From assembly GCA_031553885.1 (NCBI GenBank), contig JAVBKV010000038.1, positions 1-50,183 on the forward strand: a DNA stretch of 50,183 nt, given 5' to 3'. The DNA is from JAVBKV01 sp031553885. GTDB taxonomy: Bacteria; Bacteroidota; Bacteroidia; Bacteroidales; Azobacteroidaceae. A model generated the notes under the pieces. That model did not search any database. It was not told where the DNA came from and saw only the letters and a program-made list of their open reading frames with translations. The stretch's first letter is position 1; each line of letters begins with the position of its first letter. Position numbers and translations under genes: made by a program. Below, piece after piece: positions 1 to 8,689 of the stretch.

Positions 1-59
1 CTACAGCCTAAAGTATGCAAAAAAAGGGAGATAAAAGGAATGTAATAACCTGAAAACAG

Positions 60-115
60 AAATAGTCGAAAAAAAAGCATGAATGATGAATCTATTGCTC
101 TTTTTTCGACTATTT
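60..115. repeat. Inverted repeat downstream of groL
   Basis: Perfect 15-bp arms at 60-74 and 101-115 (left arm reads AAATAGTCGAAAAAA) are separated by 26 bases. The element lies just beyond the groL stop codon on the minus strand. The stem is AT-rich and the loop long, so it may be a weak bidirectional terminator or an RNA-stabilising hairpin; I cannot choose between these. Confidence 0.5.
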
Positions 116-155
116 TATTGGTCTTTTAGCGAATTGGCCTATAGAAGATAATTGA

Positions 156-1790
156 TTACATCATTCCACCCATTCCGCCGCCCATCGGAGGCATAGCCGG
201 AGCCGGGTTTTCTTCTTTCTTATCCGTAATTACACATTCGGTAGTCAAGAACATACCGGCGATAGAAGCGGCATTTTCCAATGCAACACGGGTAACTTTA
301 GCCGGGTCGATAACGCCTGCGGCATACAGGTTTTCATAAACATCCGTACGGGCATTGTAACCGAAATCAGCTTTACCTTCTTTTACTTTCTGTACCACTA
401 CGGCACCTTCTTTACCTGCATTTTCAACGATCTGACGAAGCGGTTCTTCGATCGCACGTTTAACGATTTCGATACCGGTAGTTTCATCTTCGTTTTCACC
501 TTTCAGGCCTTCCAAAGCTGCTGTAGCGCGAATATAAGCAATACCACCACCCGGAACAGTTCCTTCTTCGATTGCAGCACGTGTAGCGCTCAGGGCATCG
601 TCCACGCGGTCTTTCTTTTCCTTCATTTCTACTTCAGAAGGAGCTCCTACGTAAAGTACAGCAACTCCACCGGCTAATTTAGCCAGACGTTCCTGTAATT
701 TTTCACGATCGTAATCGGAAGTTGTATTTTCGATCTGAGTCTTGATCTGGTTGACGCGTGAAACAATCGCATTTTTGTCACCGGCTCCGTTGACAATAAC
801 TGTATTGTCTTTGTTTACGGTTATTTTTTCTGCATTACCCAACATTTCGATGGTAGTGCCTTCCAGTTTCAATCCTTTTTCTTCGGAGATAACCACACCA
901 CCTGTCAATACGGCAATGTCTTCCAGCATTTCTTTGCGACGATCACCAAATCCCGGAGCTTTCACAGCGCAGATTTTCAGAGAACCACGCAAGCGATTAA
1001 CGACCAATGTAGCCAATGCTTCAGAATCGATATCTTCAGCAATAATCAACATAGGACGGCCGGTTTGAACAGTTTGTTCCAGGATAGGAAGCATTTCTTT
1101 TAATACAGAAATTTTCTTGTCATAAATCAGGATAAACGGATTTTCCAGTTCGGCTTCCATTTTTTCCGTATTGGTAACAAAATAGGGAGAAATATAACCC
1201 CGGTCGAATTGCATACCTTCTACTACGTCTACGTAAGTTTCGATACCTTTTGCTTCTTCCACTGTGATTACACCTTCTTTTTTCACTTTCTGCATGGCTT
1301 CTGCAATCAGTTTCCCAATGGTTTCATCTCCGTTAGCAGAAATTTTAGCAACGTTTTCAATTTTTTTGAAATCATCACCAATCGCCTGAGACTGAACTTG
1401 CAGGTCTTTAACCACAGCTATAACCGCTTTGTCGATACCGCGTTTCAAATCCATCGGGTTAGCTCCGGCAGTTACGTTTTTCAAACCGACACCGATAATG
1501 GATTGTGCCAATACAGTAGCTGTTGTTGTTCCGTCACCAGCATCGTCATTGGTTTTGGAAGCTACTTCTTTTACTAGCTGAGCACCCATGTTTTGGAAAG
1601 AATCGGTCAGTTCGATTTCTTTAGCAACCGTAACACCGTCTTTCGTAATTTGCGGAGCACCGAATTTTTTGTCGATAATTACATTACGTCCTTTGGGTCC
1701 CAACGTTACTTTGACTGCATTAGCCAACTCATCCACACCTTTTTTCAACAGGTCGCGGGCATCGATGTTGAATTTGATATCTTTTGCCAT
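156..1790 (-). CDS. groL: 60 kDa chaperonin GroEL
   Basis: Large subunit of the cytoplasmic GroEL/GroES chaperonin, which folds client proteins in an ATP-driven double-ring cage. The 544-residue length is normal for the family. The ATP-binding signature GDGTTT is at residues 85-90, with Asp86 matching the catalytic Asp of E. coli GroEL, and the protein ends in the typical Gly/Met-rich tail (GGGMGGMM). It lies 38 bases downstream of groES in the same direction, so the two form the standard bicistronic groESL operon. No CIRCE operator is visible upstream of groES. Identification is essentially certain. Confidence 0.99.
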   Translation of the reverse strand: MAKDIKFNIDARDLLKKGVDELANAVKVTLGPKGRNVIIDKKFGAPQITKDGVTVAKEIELTDSFQNMGAQLVKEVASKTNDDAGDGTTTATVLAQSIIGVGLKNVTAGANPMDLKRGIDKAVIAVVKDLQVQSQAIGDDFKKIENVAKISANGDETIGKLIAEAMQKVKKEGVITVEEAKGIETYVDVVEGMQFDRGYISPYFVTNTEKMEAELENPFILIYDKKISVLKEMLPILEQTVQTGRPMLIIAEDIDSEALATLVVNRLRGSLKICAVKAPGFGDRRKEMLEDIAVLTGGVVISEEKGLKLEGTTIEMLGNAEKITVNKDNTVIVNGAGDKNAIVSRVNQIKTQIENTTSDYDREKLQERLAKLAGGVAVLYVGAPSEVEMKEKKDRVDDALSATRAAIEEGTVPGGGIAYIRATAALEGLKGENEDETTGIEIVKRAIEEPLRQIVENAGKEGAVVVQKVKEGKADFGYNARTDVYENLYAAGVIDPAKVTRVALENAASIAGMFLTTECVITDKKEENPAPAMPPMGGGMGGMM

Positions 1791-1828
1791 AGTTGTAAAT
1801 CTTAAATGTTATGTTAATAATGATTTGA

Positions 1829-2098
1829 TCAGATAATTGCCAAAACGTCAGACTGACGCATGATCAGGTATTTCTCTCCTTCCAGTTCGATTTCAGTACC
1901 GGCATATTTGCCATAAAGAACCTGGTCTCCTTTTTTCAATACCATTTCTTCATCTTTTGTTCCGTTTCCTACTGCAACGACTTCTCCCTTCAAGGGTTTT
2001 TCTTTGGCCGAATCAGGAATAATGATACCACCGATTGTTTTCTCTTCTGCTGCGGCTGCTTGGATCAGCACTCTGTCCGCTAACGGTTTAATGTTCAT
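1829..2098 (-). CDS. groES: 10 kDa co-chaperonin GroES
   Basis: Heptameric lid of the GroEL cage. The 89-residue protein begins with the family pattern NIKPLADRVLI and has a mobile loop around residues 17-30 with the hydrophobic GGIII tripod (residues 23-27) that contacts the GroEL apical domain. It is the first gene of the groES-groL operon. Length and sequence are normal, and the start at 2098 gives the conserved N-terminus. Confidence 0.98.
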   Translation of the reverse strand: MNIKPLADRVLIQAAAAEEKTIGGIIIPDSAKEKPLKGEVVAVGNGTKDEEMVLKKGDQVLYGKYAGTEIELEGEKYLIMRQSDVLAII

Positions 2099-2156
2099 AA
2101 TTCAATTAATTTTTTAATATGATTGATTAATTAGTTTGATTTTACAACAATTTTAT

Positions 2157-2173
2157 TACGAACTCCATGCCAA
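2157..2173 (-). promoter_or_regulatory. Possible sigma-54-like promoter for groESL
   Basis: On the minus strand the sequence TTGGCATG (2166-2173) is followed, at the GG-N10-G spacing of a -24/-12 promoter, by TCGTA (2157-2161). The -24 half fits TGGCACG well, but the -12 half has GT where GC is expected. A second TGGCA lies about 17 bases further upstream, so the motif could instead be a repeated operator. No TAnnTTTG element is present in this gap. Confidence 0.25.
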
Positions 2174-2193
2174 AATCAAAAACTGCCAGATTG

Positions 2194-3111
2194 TCATTTT
2201 GCCGGCATTTTATTCAACAGATCGTTCATCCTGAGTGTAAATTTCCGGCTTCCCTGTAGACTTAAATGATCCCCATCATAAAAGTCTTCAGGATCAAAAT
2301 CCGGGTCTTCCAGAAAATTGAAATAAAAAACATCCGGATACTCCTGTTGCAACTGCCGGACAGTTTCCTGGGTTTCCTTCCATTGACCCGGATTCATATT
2401 TTCCGTATAAGTACGATAAGCCGGAGGTGTATAAAGAATGACTTTAATCTTCCTATCCTGTGCATAAGCCAGTATGGATCGTAAAAAAGGAAGTGAGCTG
2501 ACACCCTGATCCTGGTTGGTATGCAACCGGGCTTTTTCCTTTCCGGACTCTGCCAGTTCTTCCGGATTTGCAGCCTGTTTTCCATCCCAGCCCAACGAAG
2601 TACAGGTTATTTCACTTTGACCGAGCAGGTAATGCTGATACAGGCGAAGTAAGCTGTACCATAATTTATTTCCCAGAATCTCGGAATGATCACTCAATTT
2701 TCCGGATACATCGAGTCCCATGTAAAGGACATAATTTTTAACCCTCCAATCTTCTTTTCCCTGAGACAGTATTTCGAACAAGGAGCAGTACGAAACCGGC
2801 AACACAATGTATTCCAACTTTTTCCATTCGGAATCATAATGACGGAGAATACTCAGATCCAGGTCGTAAGTCTGGGAAGGAAACGCTGCATTAAAGCTCT
2901 TTTTTTGTATAAAATCAGGATTGATTCCATCCATCGCATGGGAGTTTCCCAGGAATAAAACCTCCAGCGAATCGGCATGAGTATCTAAATATATCCTCTT
3001 TTCGATATAGTTTTTAGGTATTTCCCGGATCAGAATCTCTGCAGCTCCAGCCAGCAACACAACGGGCAGGAAAAACAAAACGGTATAGCGGACAAACGTT
3101 TTCATACTCAT
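2194..3111 (-). CDS. SGNH-like partner of an MBOAT O-acyltransferase
   Basis: Probably the extracytoplasmic half of a polysaccharide O-acetylation pair. The 305-residue protein has one N-terminal membrane segment (about residues 10-28) and an outward-facing domain. It carries a GNSH block (residues 55-58), with Ser57 as candidate nucleophile, and a DGDH block near the C-terminus (279-282) that fits the DxxH of SGNH/GDSL enzymes, resembling AlgJ/AlgX, DltD and PatB partners. Its start directly abuts the stop of the upstream MBOAT gene, so co-expression is very likely. The acceptor polymer cannot be read from the sequence; no glycan synthesis genes lie nearby. Confidence 0.75.
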   Translation of the reverse strand: MSMKTFVRYTVLFFLPVVLLAGAAEILIREIPKNYIEKRIYLDTHADSLEVLFLGNSHAMDGINPDFIQKKSFNAAFPSQTYDLDLSILRHYDSEWKKLEYIVLPVSYCSLFEILSQGKEDWRVKNYVLYMGLDVSGKLSDHSEILGNKLWYSLLRLYQHYLLGQSEITCTSLGWDGKQAANPEELAESGKEKARLHTNQDQGVSSLPFLRSILAYAQDRKIKVILYTPPAYRTYTENMNPGQWKETQETVRQLQQEYPDVFYFNFLEDPDFDPEDFYDGDHLSLQGSRKFTLRMNDLLNKMPAK

Positions 3112-4575
3112 TTAAAACTGAAAATAAATAAACGTTTGCTGATCTCCGGCAAACAGAAATATAATAAACAGCAAAGTGTAATAAAATGCCCAACGTACCG
3201 GTTTGGAACGATAGAGGGCAAACTGTTCGAGAGCATACTGACCCCGCCGGCCCATCCATTCCATTCCAAGCATAAAAACGACCATAACCAATGCAACCAA
3301 CAAGCGAGGCTGAAATAAAAATTCCAGTGCCTGGGTATAAGCTTCCGGCCGGAACAAGCCTCCAGCCATTTGACTGATGTACTGCCAGGCATGCGTAATG
3401 CTTTCCACCCGGAAGAAAATAAAAGCAAAAGAGACCAGACAAAAGGTAATAAACATCTGAATCAGTTCTTTTCCACCGGGAAATCTCCGGCTGGATGCAA
3501 CGACATCCAGGTTCTTCCGGTTTTTACCGGACAACAACAAAGGCAGGAAAAAGAATGCATGCAGTGCTCCCCAGGCTATGAAAGTCCAGTTGGCCCCATG
3601 CCAGAAACCACTGACAATAAAAACGATAAATGTATTCCGGATGCGCTGTCCAATGCATCCGCGGCTTCCCCCCAGGGGGATGTACAGGTAATCGCGAAAC
3701 CAGGTACTGAGTGAAATGTGCCACCTCCTCCAGAATTCAGCAATGTCCCTCGAAAAATAAGGGTAATTAAAGTTTCGCATCAGGTTGAAGCCGAACAACC
3801 GGGCCGTCCCGATGGCAATATCCGAATAACCTGAAAAATCTCCATAAATCTGAAGGGTAAACAGAATGGCACCCAACATCAGCGTCATCCCTGAATAATC
3901 GGAAGTATGATTAAACAACTGATTGGCAAATTCCGCACAATTATCGGCAATGACGATTTTTTTGAAAAATCCCCAGAGCATCTGCCTCAACCCATCGATT
4001 GCTCGGGCTGAATCAAATGTTCGCCGGGCATAAAACTGAGGAAGTAAATGGGTCGCTCTTTCGATCGGTCCGGCCACTAACTGAGGAAAAAAACTGACAA
4101 AAGCGGCAAAAGCAACGAAATCCTTTGTCGGTTGCAGCTTCCTTTTATAAACATCGATCACATAACCCAAGCTCTGGAATGTATAAAAACTGATCCCTAC
4201 CGGAAGGATAATGTGTAAAGTATGAGGATGAACCGGCCTTCCGAAGAAAGTAAAAGCTTCGACAAAACTCTCGATAAAGAAATTGTAATACTTGAAAAAA
4301 CCTAAAAATCCCAGGTTCACCAGAATGCTTATCCATAGCAGATACTTGCGTATCCGTTGTTTTTCCTGTTTGTCCAGCCAGATTCCCAGGGAAAAATCCA
4401 CGATCGTACTGCACAGGATCAGAAACAAAAATTTCCAGTCCCACCAACCATAGAAAACATAACTGGCGCAAACTACAAAAAAATTCTGAAGCTTCAGGTT
4501 CCTGTTTGTCACAAACCAGTAGATGATAAAGACGACAGGAAGGAAAATTACAAATTCTATGGAGTTAAATAACAT
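3112..4575 (-). CDS. MBOAT family membrane O-acyltransferase
   Basis: Polytopic inner-membrane enzyme that moves acyl, usually acetyl, groups across the membrane for cell-surface glycan modification (AlgI/PatA/DltB class). Of its 487 residues, the conserved block RRWHIS lies at about 283-288, FRDYLYIPLGG at 293-303 and the catalytic WHGANW at 325-330, with His326 the expected active-site residue. Many hydrophobic helices span the length. It sits 15 bases downstream of hisS and directly upstream of its SGNH-like partner, giving a three-gene run. A product-specific name such as algI would be unjustified because there are no alginate genes. Confidence 0.9.
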   Translation of the reverse strand: MLFNSIEFVIFLPVVFIIYWFVTNRNLKLQNFFVVCASYVFYGWWDWKFLFLILCSTIVDFSLGIWLDKQEKQRIRKYLLWISILVNLGFLGFFKYYNFFIESFVEAFTFFGRPVHPHTLHIILPVGISFYTFQSLGYVIDVYKRKLQPTKDFVAFAAFVSFFPQLVAGPIERATHLLPQFYARRTFDSARAIDGLRQMLWGFFKKIVIADNCAEFANQLFNHTSDYSGMTLMLGAILFTLQIYGDFSGYSDIAIGTARLFGFNLMRNFNYPYFSRDIAEFWRRWHISLSTWFRDYLYIPLGGSRGCIGQRIRNTFIVFIVSGFWHGANWTFIAWGALHAFFFLPLLLSGKNRKNLDVVASSRRFPGGKELIQMFITFCLVSFAFIFFRVESITHAWQYISQMAGGLFRPEAYTQALEFLFQPRLLVALVMVVFMLGMEWMGRRGQYALEQFALYRSKPVRWAFYYTLLFIIFLFAGDQQTFIYFQF

Positions 4576-4590
4576 ATCCTCCGAAAACGA

Positions 4591-5949
4591 TTATTTCAGG
4601 TAATGAACCAATTCTTCCGGACTGACCGATTGTTGTTCTCCGGTTTCCATATTTTTCAAGGTCACTTTTCCCTCAGCCATCTCATTTTCTCCGATTAAAA
4701 TTACGTATGAGATTTTATGTGTATCAGCGTAAGACAGTTGCTTCTTCATTTTAGCGGCTTCCGGATAAATTTCTGCACGGATGCCGGCTTTTCTCAACGC
4801 GGACAGGATGGGAAGAATAAAATTTTCCTCCTTTTCCCCGAAATTGGCAAACAACACCTGGGTCCGCTGAGTCGAATCAGCCGGATATAAATCCAATTGA
4901 TTCAGTACGTCGAAGATCCGGTCGGCTCCAAACGAGATACCAACCCCCGAGACACCCGGCATACCGAAAACACCGGTCAGATTATCGTAACGACCTCCAC
5001 CGGTAATACTGCCGATCTGTACATCCAGCGCCTTAACCTCAAAAATAGCTCCGGTGTAATAATTCAGCCCGCGAGCCAGGGTAAGATCCAGTTCCAATTC
5101 ATTATGGATCTGCAATAATTCCAGCTTATTGAAAATAAATTCTAATTCTTCAACCCCTTTCAAACCGGTTTCGGATGCAGCTAATTCCTTTTTCAGGATA
5201 TTCAGTTTTTCCCGGTTTGTCCCTGTCAACAGAATAATCGGTTGTAACTGACGGATCGCCTGTTCGTGAATTCCTTTGGAAGCCAGTTCCGAATTGACAT
5301 TCTCCAGACCAATTTTATCCAGTTTATCAATAGCAACCGTAATATCCACAATTTTATCTTTTTCCCCGATAATTTCAGCGATGCCACTTAATATTTTCCG
5401 GTTGTTCATTTTGATGCATACCCGGATACCGAAATGTTGGAAAACCTCGTCCATGATCTGTACCAACTCCACTTCATTGAGCAGGGAGTCCGAACCCACC
5501 ATGTCGGCATCACATTGATAAAACTCGCGATAACGTCCTTTCTGCGGACGATCAGCCCTCCAAACCGGCTGGATCTGGTAACGCTTAAAAGGAAACGTTA
5601 TCTCATTGCGGTGCATGACTACAAAGCGGGCGAAAGGAACCGTCAGATCGTAACGAAGGCCTTTTTCACAGATCTTGTTCGTTAAGCGAATCGAATTGCG
5701 TTCCGATAATTCTTCGTCCGTTACTTTATTGATAAAATCCCCTGAATTCAGAATTTTGAAAAGCAATTTATCTCCTTCTTCCCCATATTTACCCATCAGG
5801 GTTGACAGGTTTTCTACGGCAGGAGTTTCGATCTGCTTGAATCCATACAGGTGATAAACATTCCGTATAGTATCAAAAATGTAATTACGCTTCGCCATTT
5901 CTTCCGGCGAAAAGTCCCTGGTTCCCTGAGGAATAGACGGTTTTTGCAT
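4591..5949 (-). CDS. hisS: Histidine--tRNA ligase
   Basis: Class II aminoacyl-tRNA synthetase that charges tRNA-His in the cytoplasm. The 452-residue protein has the N-terminal GTRDF signature (9-13), motif 2 within the YQIQPVWRADRP segment, the histidine-specific LARGLNYYTGAIFEV block, motif 3 in GGGRYDNLTG, and a C-terminal anticodon-binding domain. It is the first gene of a run with the MBOAT pair. The upstream 200-base divergent gap has a palindrome but no clear minus-strand TAnnTTTG element. Confidence 0.97.
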   Translation of the reverse strand: MQKPSIPQGTRDFSPEEMAKRNYIFDTIRNVYHLYGFKQIETPAVENLSTLMGKYGEEGDKLLFKILNSGDFINKVTDEELSERNSIRLTNKICEKGLRYDLTVPFARFVVMHRNEITFPFKRYQIQPVWRADRPQKGRYREFYQCDADMVGSDSLLNEVELVQIMDEVFQHFGIRVCIKMNNRKILSGIAEIIGEKDKIVDITVAIDKLDKIGLENVNSELASKGIHEQAIRQLQPIILLTGTNREKLNILKKELAASETGLKGVEELEFIFNKLELLQIHNELELDLTLARGLNYYTGAIFEVKALDVQIGSITGGGRYDNLTGVFGMPGVSGVGISFGADRIFDVLNQLDLYPADSTQRTQVLFANFGEKEENFILPILSALRKAGIRAEIYPEAAKMKKQLSYADTHKISYVILIGENEMAEGKVTLKNMETGEQQSVSPEELVHYLK

Positions 5950-6044
5950 ATTTGGTATAATTATTTTTTAGAAAATAGCGGTTTTATTAACACACCCTCA
6001 CTCAACAAAAACAAAATTTCGACGTTTTATCAAGTATAAGACGT

Positions 6045-6090
6045 TACACGTGGCAATTAATCCTTTTTTTCATTACCTTTGCCACGTGTA
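6045..6090. promoter_or_regulatory. 12-bp inverted repeat around the DUF4834 promoter
   Basis: Perfect arms TACACGTGGCAA (6045-6056) and TTGCCACGTGTA (6079-6090) are separated by 22 bases. Each arm contains the self-palindrome CACGTG. The right arm overlaps the last bases of the TACCTTTG promoter element. This geometry suits an operator for a dimeric regulator or DNA looping, but the regulator is unknown. A transcribed hairpin is the alternative reading. Confidence 0.55.
6074..6081 (+). promoter_or_regulatory. TAnnTTTG -7 element for the DUF4834 gene
   Basis: TACCTTTG on the plus strand fits the Bacteroidota -7 consensus and lies 68 bases before the ATG at 6150. No matching -33 TTTG is seen at the usual distance, where the left arm of the inverted repeat lies instead. 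Confidence 0.55.
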
Positions 6091-6149
6091 GCGCGCCTCT
6101 ACGAAATACCGGTTGTGAATGCACCTAACAATTAACGTATCCTGAGTAC

Positions 6150-6392
6150 ATGAAATTTTTATTTGTTGCATTTTTATTTTTTATCCTTTTCGTATTTCTG
6201 TTTGGTTTTTCCATACTGAGAATGTTTGTCAGGCTACTCTTCGGATCCAAACCCCAGCAGCCAGGGCCTCAGCGGTCGCAGTCCGGACGGAAATCAACAA
6301 CCAAACAAAAGGAAACAACAACACCCTCCAAACAGAAAATCTTCACCCGTGAAGAAGGAGAATACGTTGAATACGAAGAAGTCAAGGATTGA
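6150..6392 (+). CDS. DUF4834 family small membrane protein
   Basis: An 80-residue protein with one long hydrophobic segment (residues 2-30) followed by a short basic, Pro/Gln-rich cytoplasm-type linker and an acidic C-terminus (REEGEYVEYEEVKD). This architecture and the motif around residues 20-35 fit DUF4834, a family of unknown function largely confined to Bacteroidota. It is transcribed divergently from hisS and its 3' end overlaps the convergent nucleotidase gene by 11 bases. A TACCTTTG promoter inside an inverted repeat precedes it. No function can be assigned. Confidence 0.8.
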   Translation: MKFLFVAFLFFILFVFLFGFSILRMFVRLLFGSKPQQPGPQRSQSGRKSTTKQKETTTPSKQKIFTREEGEYVEYEEVKD

Positions 6393-8106
6393 ATAATAAC
6401 TGATAATCCCGTTTCCCGGCAGGGCCTGTCCAGGTTTCGGGAATAAGTTTCCAATCACTGATAATCTCCGGTTGTATTGTTTGTTTCTTTTTTATCCACT
6501 CCATCATGTAGTACCGTAAATCGACCGGCGTAGCCATCTGAATCCGTAAAGGTAACTGTTCATGAGGAATACCAGAACCCTTTGTCAGGTGATCGCCTCC
6601 TCCGTTACCCCGGTAAGAATTAACCGCTACGGTATACTGCTTATCCATATCAAATACCTTTCCGTTTGCCATTCGCGATGCGATGGTAATACGTTCGCCC
6701 TCTGGCTTCGTAACATCGACTGTGTAAGAGATACCTGCCGCCGAGTCGAAGTTATAGCTGGGATAAACAAATTTATATTCGTTCTTTTTATCTTTTTCAA
6801 TCCTTAATAAATGATCTTCCGGCGATTGCATCCGGTTGACCCAGATACCGTAACAACTTTCCAGAAAACCCTTGATTTCCTTTCCGCTCAGGGTCATGGT
6901 ATACAGGAAATTCTCGTATTTATACAACTTGAATAAATCGGACACCAGGATGTCACCTTCTTCAATCCGGATATCATAAGACAAAGGAGCTGCAAAAGAT
7001 ACATCCGCTCCGGTGATATCCAATTGAACACGATGAATAAAATCGACAAACGCCGAAGGCCCGAAATAAGCATCCCTCGAATGCATTGTCCCCGTAAAAG
7101 TTCCGACTTTTTCAGCTACAAAAGCTCTGACTTTTTCAAAATCCGGTTGAAACCGGGCTAAAAACTCCGGATCAGGATTTACATCCGACAGATTAACCAA
7201 TCGGCCGGAGAGTTGTTTTTTAGTTATCTGATCCTTTTCTTTTGCAATGGAGATCTCGATTTCGCTCAGATAAACTCCATTCGCCCCGGGATTGACAATC
7301 CAGACGGAATCACCTTTCACATTGGCTATATGCTTAGCATCAGGGCGGTGATCATGTCCCAGCATAACGACATCGAGTCCGGGAATTTCCCTGGCAATAT
7401 CAAGTCCTCCGCCTTCATCCATCCCGTTGGCAACTAACTGGGAATTCATACCCAGATGAAATAAGCCGATAATAATATCCGCATGTTCTTTCTCTTTCAG
7501 GTAGGGGATCCATTGTTGAACAGTTGTTCGAACATCCGCAAAATGCATATCCGGCCAGAGGTTTTTAGGTAGCCAGACGGGAATGGCGGGTGTAATCATC
7601 CCCAATATCGCAATTCGAATACCGTCTTTCTCAATCAGACGATAAGGTTTGAAATAAGTACCATCTCCCTTGTCAAGTAAGGCATTGGCTGCCAGCCAGG
7701 GAAAGTCGGATTGCCGGACAAAGCGGTCATATACCTTATTTCCCGTTTCAATATCGTGATTACCTACCGCTCCGGCTTCATAACCCATGTAATTGAGCAT
7801 CCGGGCGCACAAGTGAACCGAAGTCGTATCTACAAAATTGTAATAATAAGCAGCAGGTTGTCCTTGCAGAATATCGCCATTATCCAGCAGGATGAGGCGT
7901 TGTCCGTATTTTTCCCGTTCTTGTTTGAGGTAAGTAGCTACCCGGGACAGACTTCCTTTCGCCGGTTTTTCCAGGATAAAATCATAAGGAAAATAATTCC
8001 CATGAATATCGCTGGTTTGCAGGATTTTCAACCGGATTTCTTTTTGCTGAGCATATAAGCCAATGCAAAAAAGAAACAAAAAAGGAAGAAACAATCCTTT
8101 TCTCAT
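6382..8106 (-). CDS. Bifunctional metallophosphatase/5'-nucleotidase, secreted
   Basis: Periplasmic enzyme of the UshA/CpdB class, expected to hydrolyse nucleotides or 2',3'-cyclic nucleotides to nucleosides for uptake. The 574-residue protein has a signal peptide (1-20, ending LYAQ), then a calcineurin-like metallophosphatase domain with DIH (33-35), GD (Asp78), GNHD (115-118) and GHDH metal-binding motifs, and a C-terminal 5'-nucleotidase substrate domain containing the NSYRGNGGGDH block. It overlaps the upstream folE gene by 4 bases, so the two are translationally coupled. The exact substrate is not visible. Confidence 0.9.
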   Translation of the reverse strand: MRKGLFLPFLFLFCIGLYAQQKEIRLKILQTSDIHGNYFPYDFILEKPAKGSLSRVATYLKQEREKYGQRLILLDNGDILQGQPAAYYYNFVDTTSVHLCARMLNYMGYEAGAVGNHDIETGNKVYDRFVRQSDFPWLAANALLDKGDGTYFKPYRLIEKDGIRIAILGMITPAIPVWLPKNLWPDMHFADVRTTVQQWIPYLKEKEHADIIIGLFHLGMNSQLVANGMDEGGGLDIAREIPGLDVVMLGHDHRPDAKHIANVKGDSVWIVNPGANGVYLSEIEISIAKEKDQITKKQLSGRLVNLSDVNPDPEFLARFQPDFEKVRAFVAEKVGTFTGTMHSRDAYFGPSAFVDFIHRVQLDITGADVSFAAPLSYDIRIEEGDILVSDLFKLYKYENFLYTMTLSGKEIKGFLESCYGIWVNRMQSPEDHLLRIEKDKKNEYKFVYPSYNFDSAAGISYTVDVTKPEGERITIASRMANGKVFDMDKQYTVAVNSYRGNGGGDHLTKGSGIPHEQLPLRIQMATPVDLRYYMMEWIKKKQTIQPEIISDWKLIPETWTGPAGKRDYQLLFNP

Positions 8107-8687
8107 CGTCCGTTCCGAATAAGCGATATAAATTCTTCCCGGGTTTTTGCCTGGTCAAAGATACCTGTAAAATCGGAAGTAGTTGTGATTGAATTTTGCT
8201 TTTCCACGCCTCTCATCTGCATACACATGTGTTGGGCTTCGATTACGACCATTACGCCCAATGGATTCAATGTCTGCTGAATACAATCCTTGATCTGGGT
8301 AGTCATCCGTTCCTGTATCTGCAACCTTCGGGCGAATACATCCACCACACGCGGAATTTTGCTCAATCCGGTCACTGCTTTCCGGGGAATATAAGCTACG
8401 TGAGCCTTACCGAAAAAAGGAAGCATGTGATGTTCGCACATGGAAAAGAAATCAATATCCTTCACGATCACCATTTGTTTATAGTCTTCCAGGAATACAG
8501 CCGACGACAATATTTTTCCCGGATCCTGGTTATAACCTTTGGTCAAAAACATCATGGCTTTAGCAACACGTTCCGGCGTTTTCAGTAATCCGTCGCGTTG
8601 AGGATCTTCTCCCAACAACTCCAGTATCTTACTGTAGTGAAAAGCCAACTCTTCCTTCCGTTTGCTATCTTCAGGGCTCAACTCCAT
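8103..8687 (-). CDS. folE: GTP cyclohydrolase I
   Basis: Converts GTP to 7,8-dihydroneopterin triphosphate, the first step of folate (and some pterin/queuosine) synthesis. The 194-residue protein keeps the zinc ligands Cys84, His87 and Cys155 with the same spacing as E. coli FolE, in the blocks CEHHMLPF and HMCMQMRG. It starts 2 bases after the SPOR gene stop and overlaps the nucleotidase gene, so it is in the middle of a three-gene operon. Length is slightly shorter than E. coli FolE, which is normal. Confidence 0.97.
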   Translation of the reverse strand: MELSPEDSKRKEELAFHYSKILELLGEDPQRDGLLKTPERVAKAMMFLTKGYNQDPGKILSSAVFLEDYKQMVIVKDIDFFSMCEHHMLPFFGKAHVAYIPRKAVTGLSKIPRVVDVFARRLQIQERMTTQIKDCIQQTLNPLGVMVVIEAQHMCMQMRGVEKQNSITTTSDFTGIFDQAKTREEFISLIRNGR

Positions 8688-8689
8688 AA

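Noticed and set aside
2099..2193. CIRCE heat-shock operator upstream of groES
   Set aside because: The TTAGCACTC/GAGTGCTAA arms are absent from the gap.
3014..3442. 142-residue open frame overlapping the MBOAT and SGNH-like genes
   Set aside because: It runs in another frame of the same strand through two well-supported genes and has no domain.
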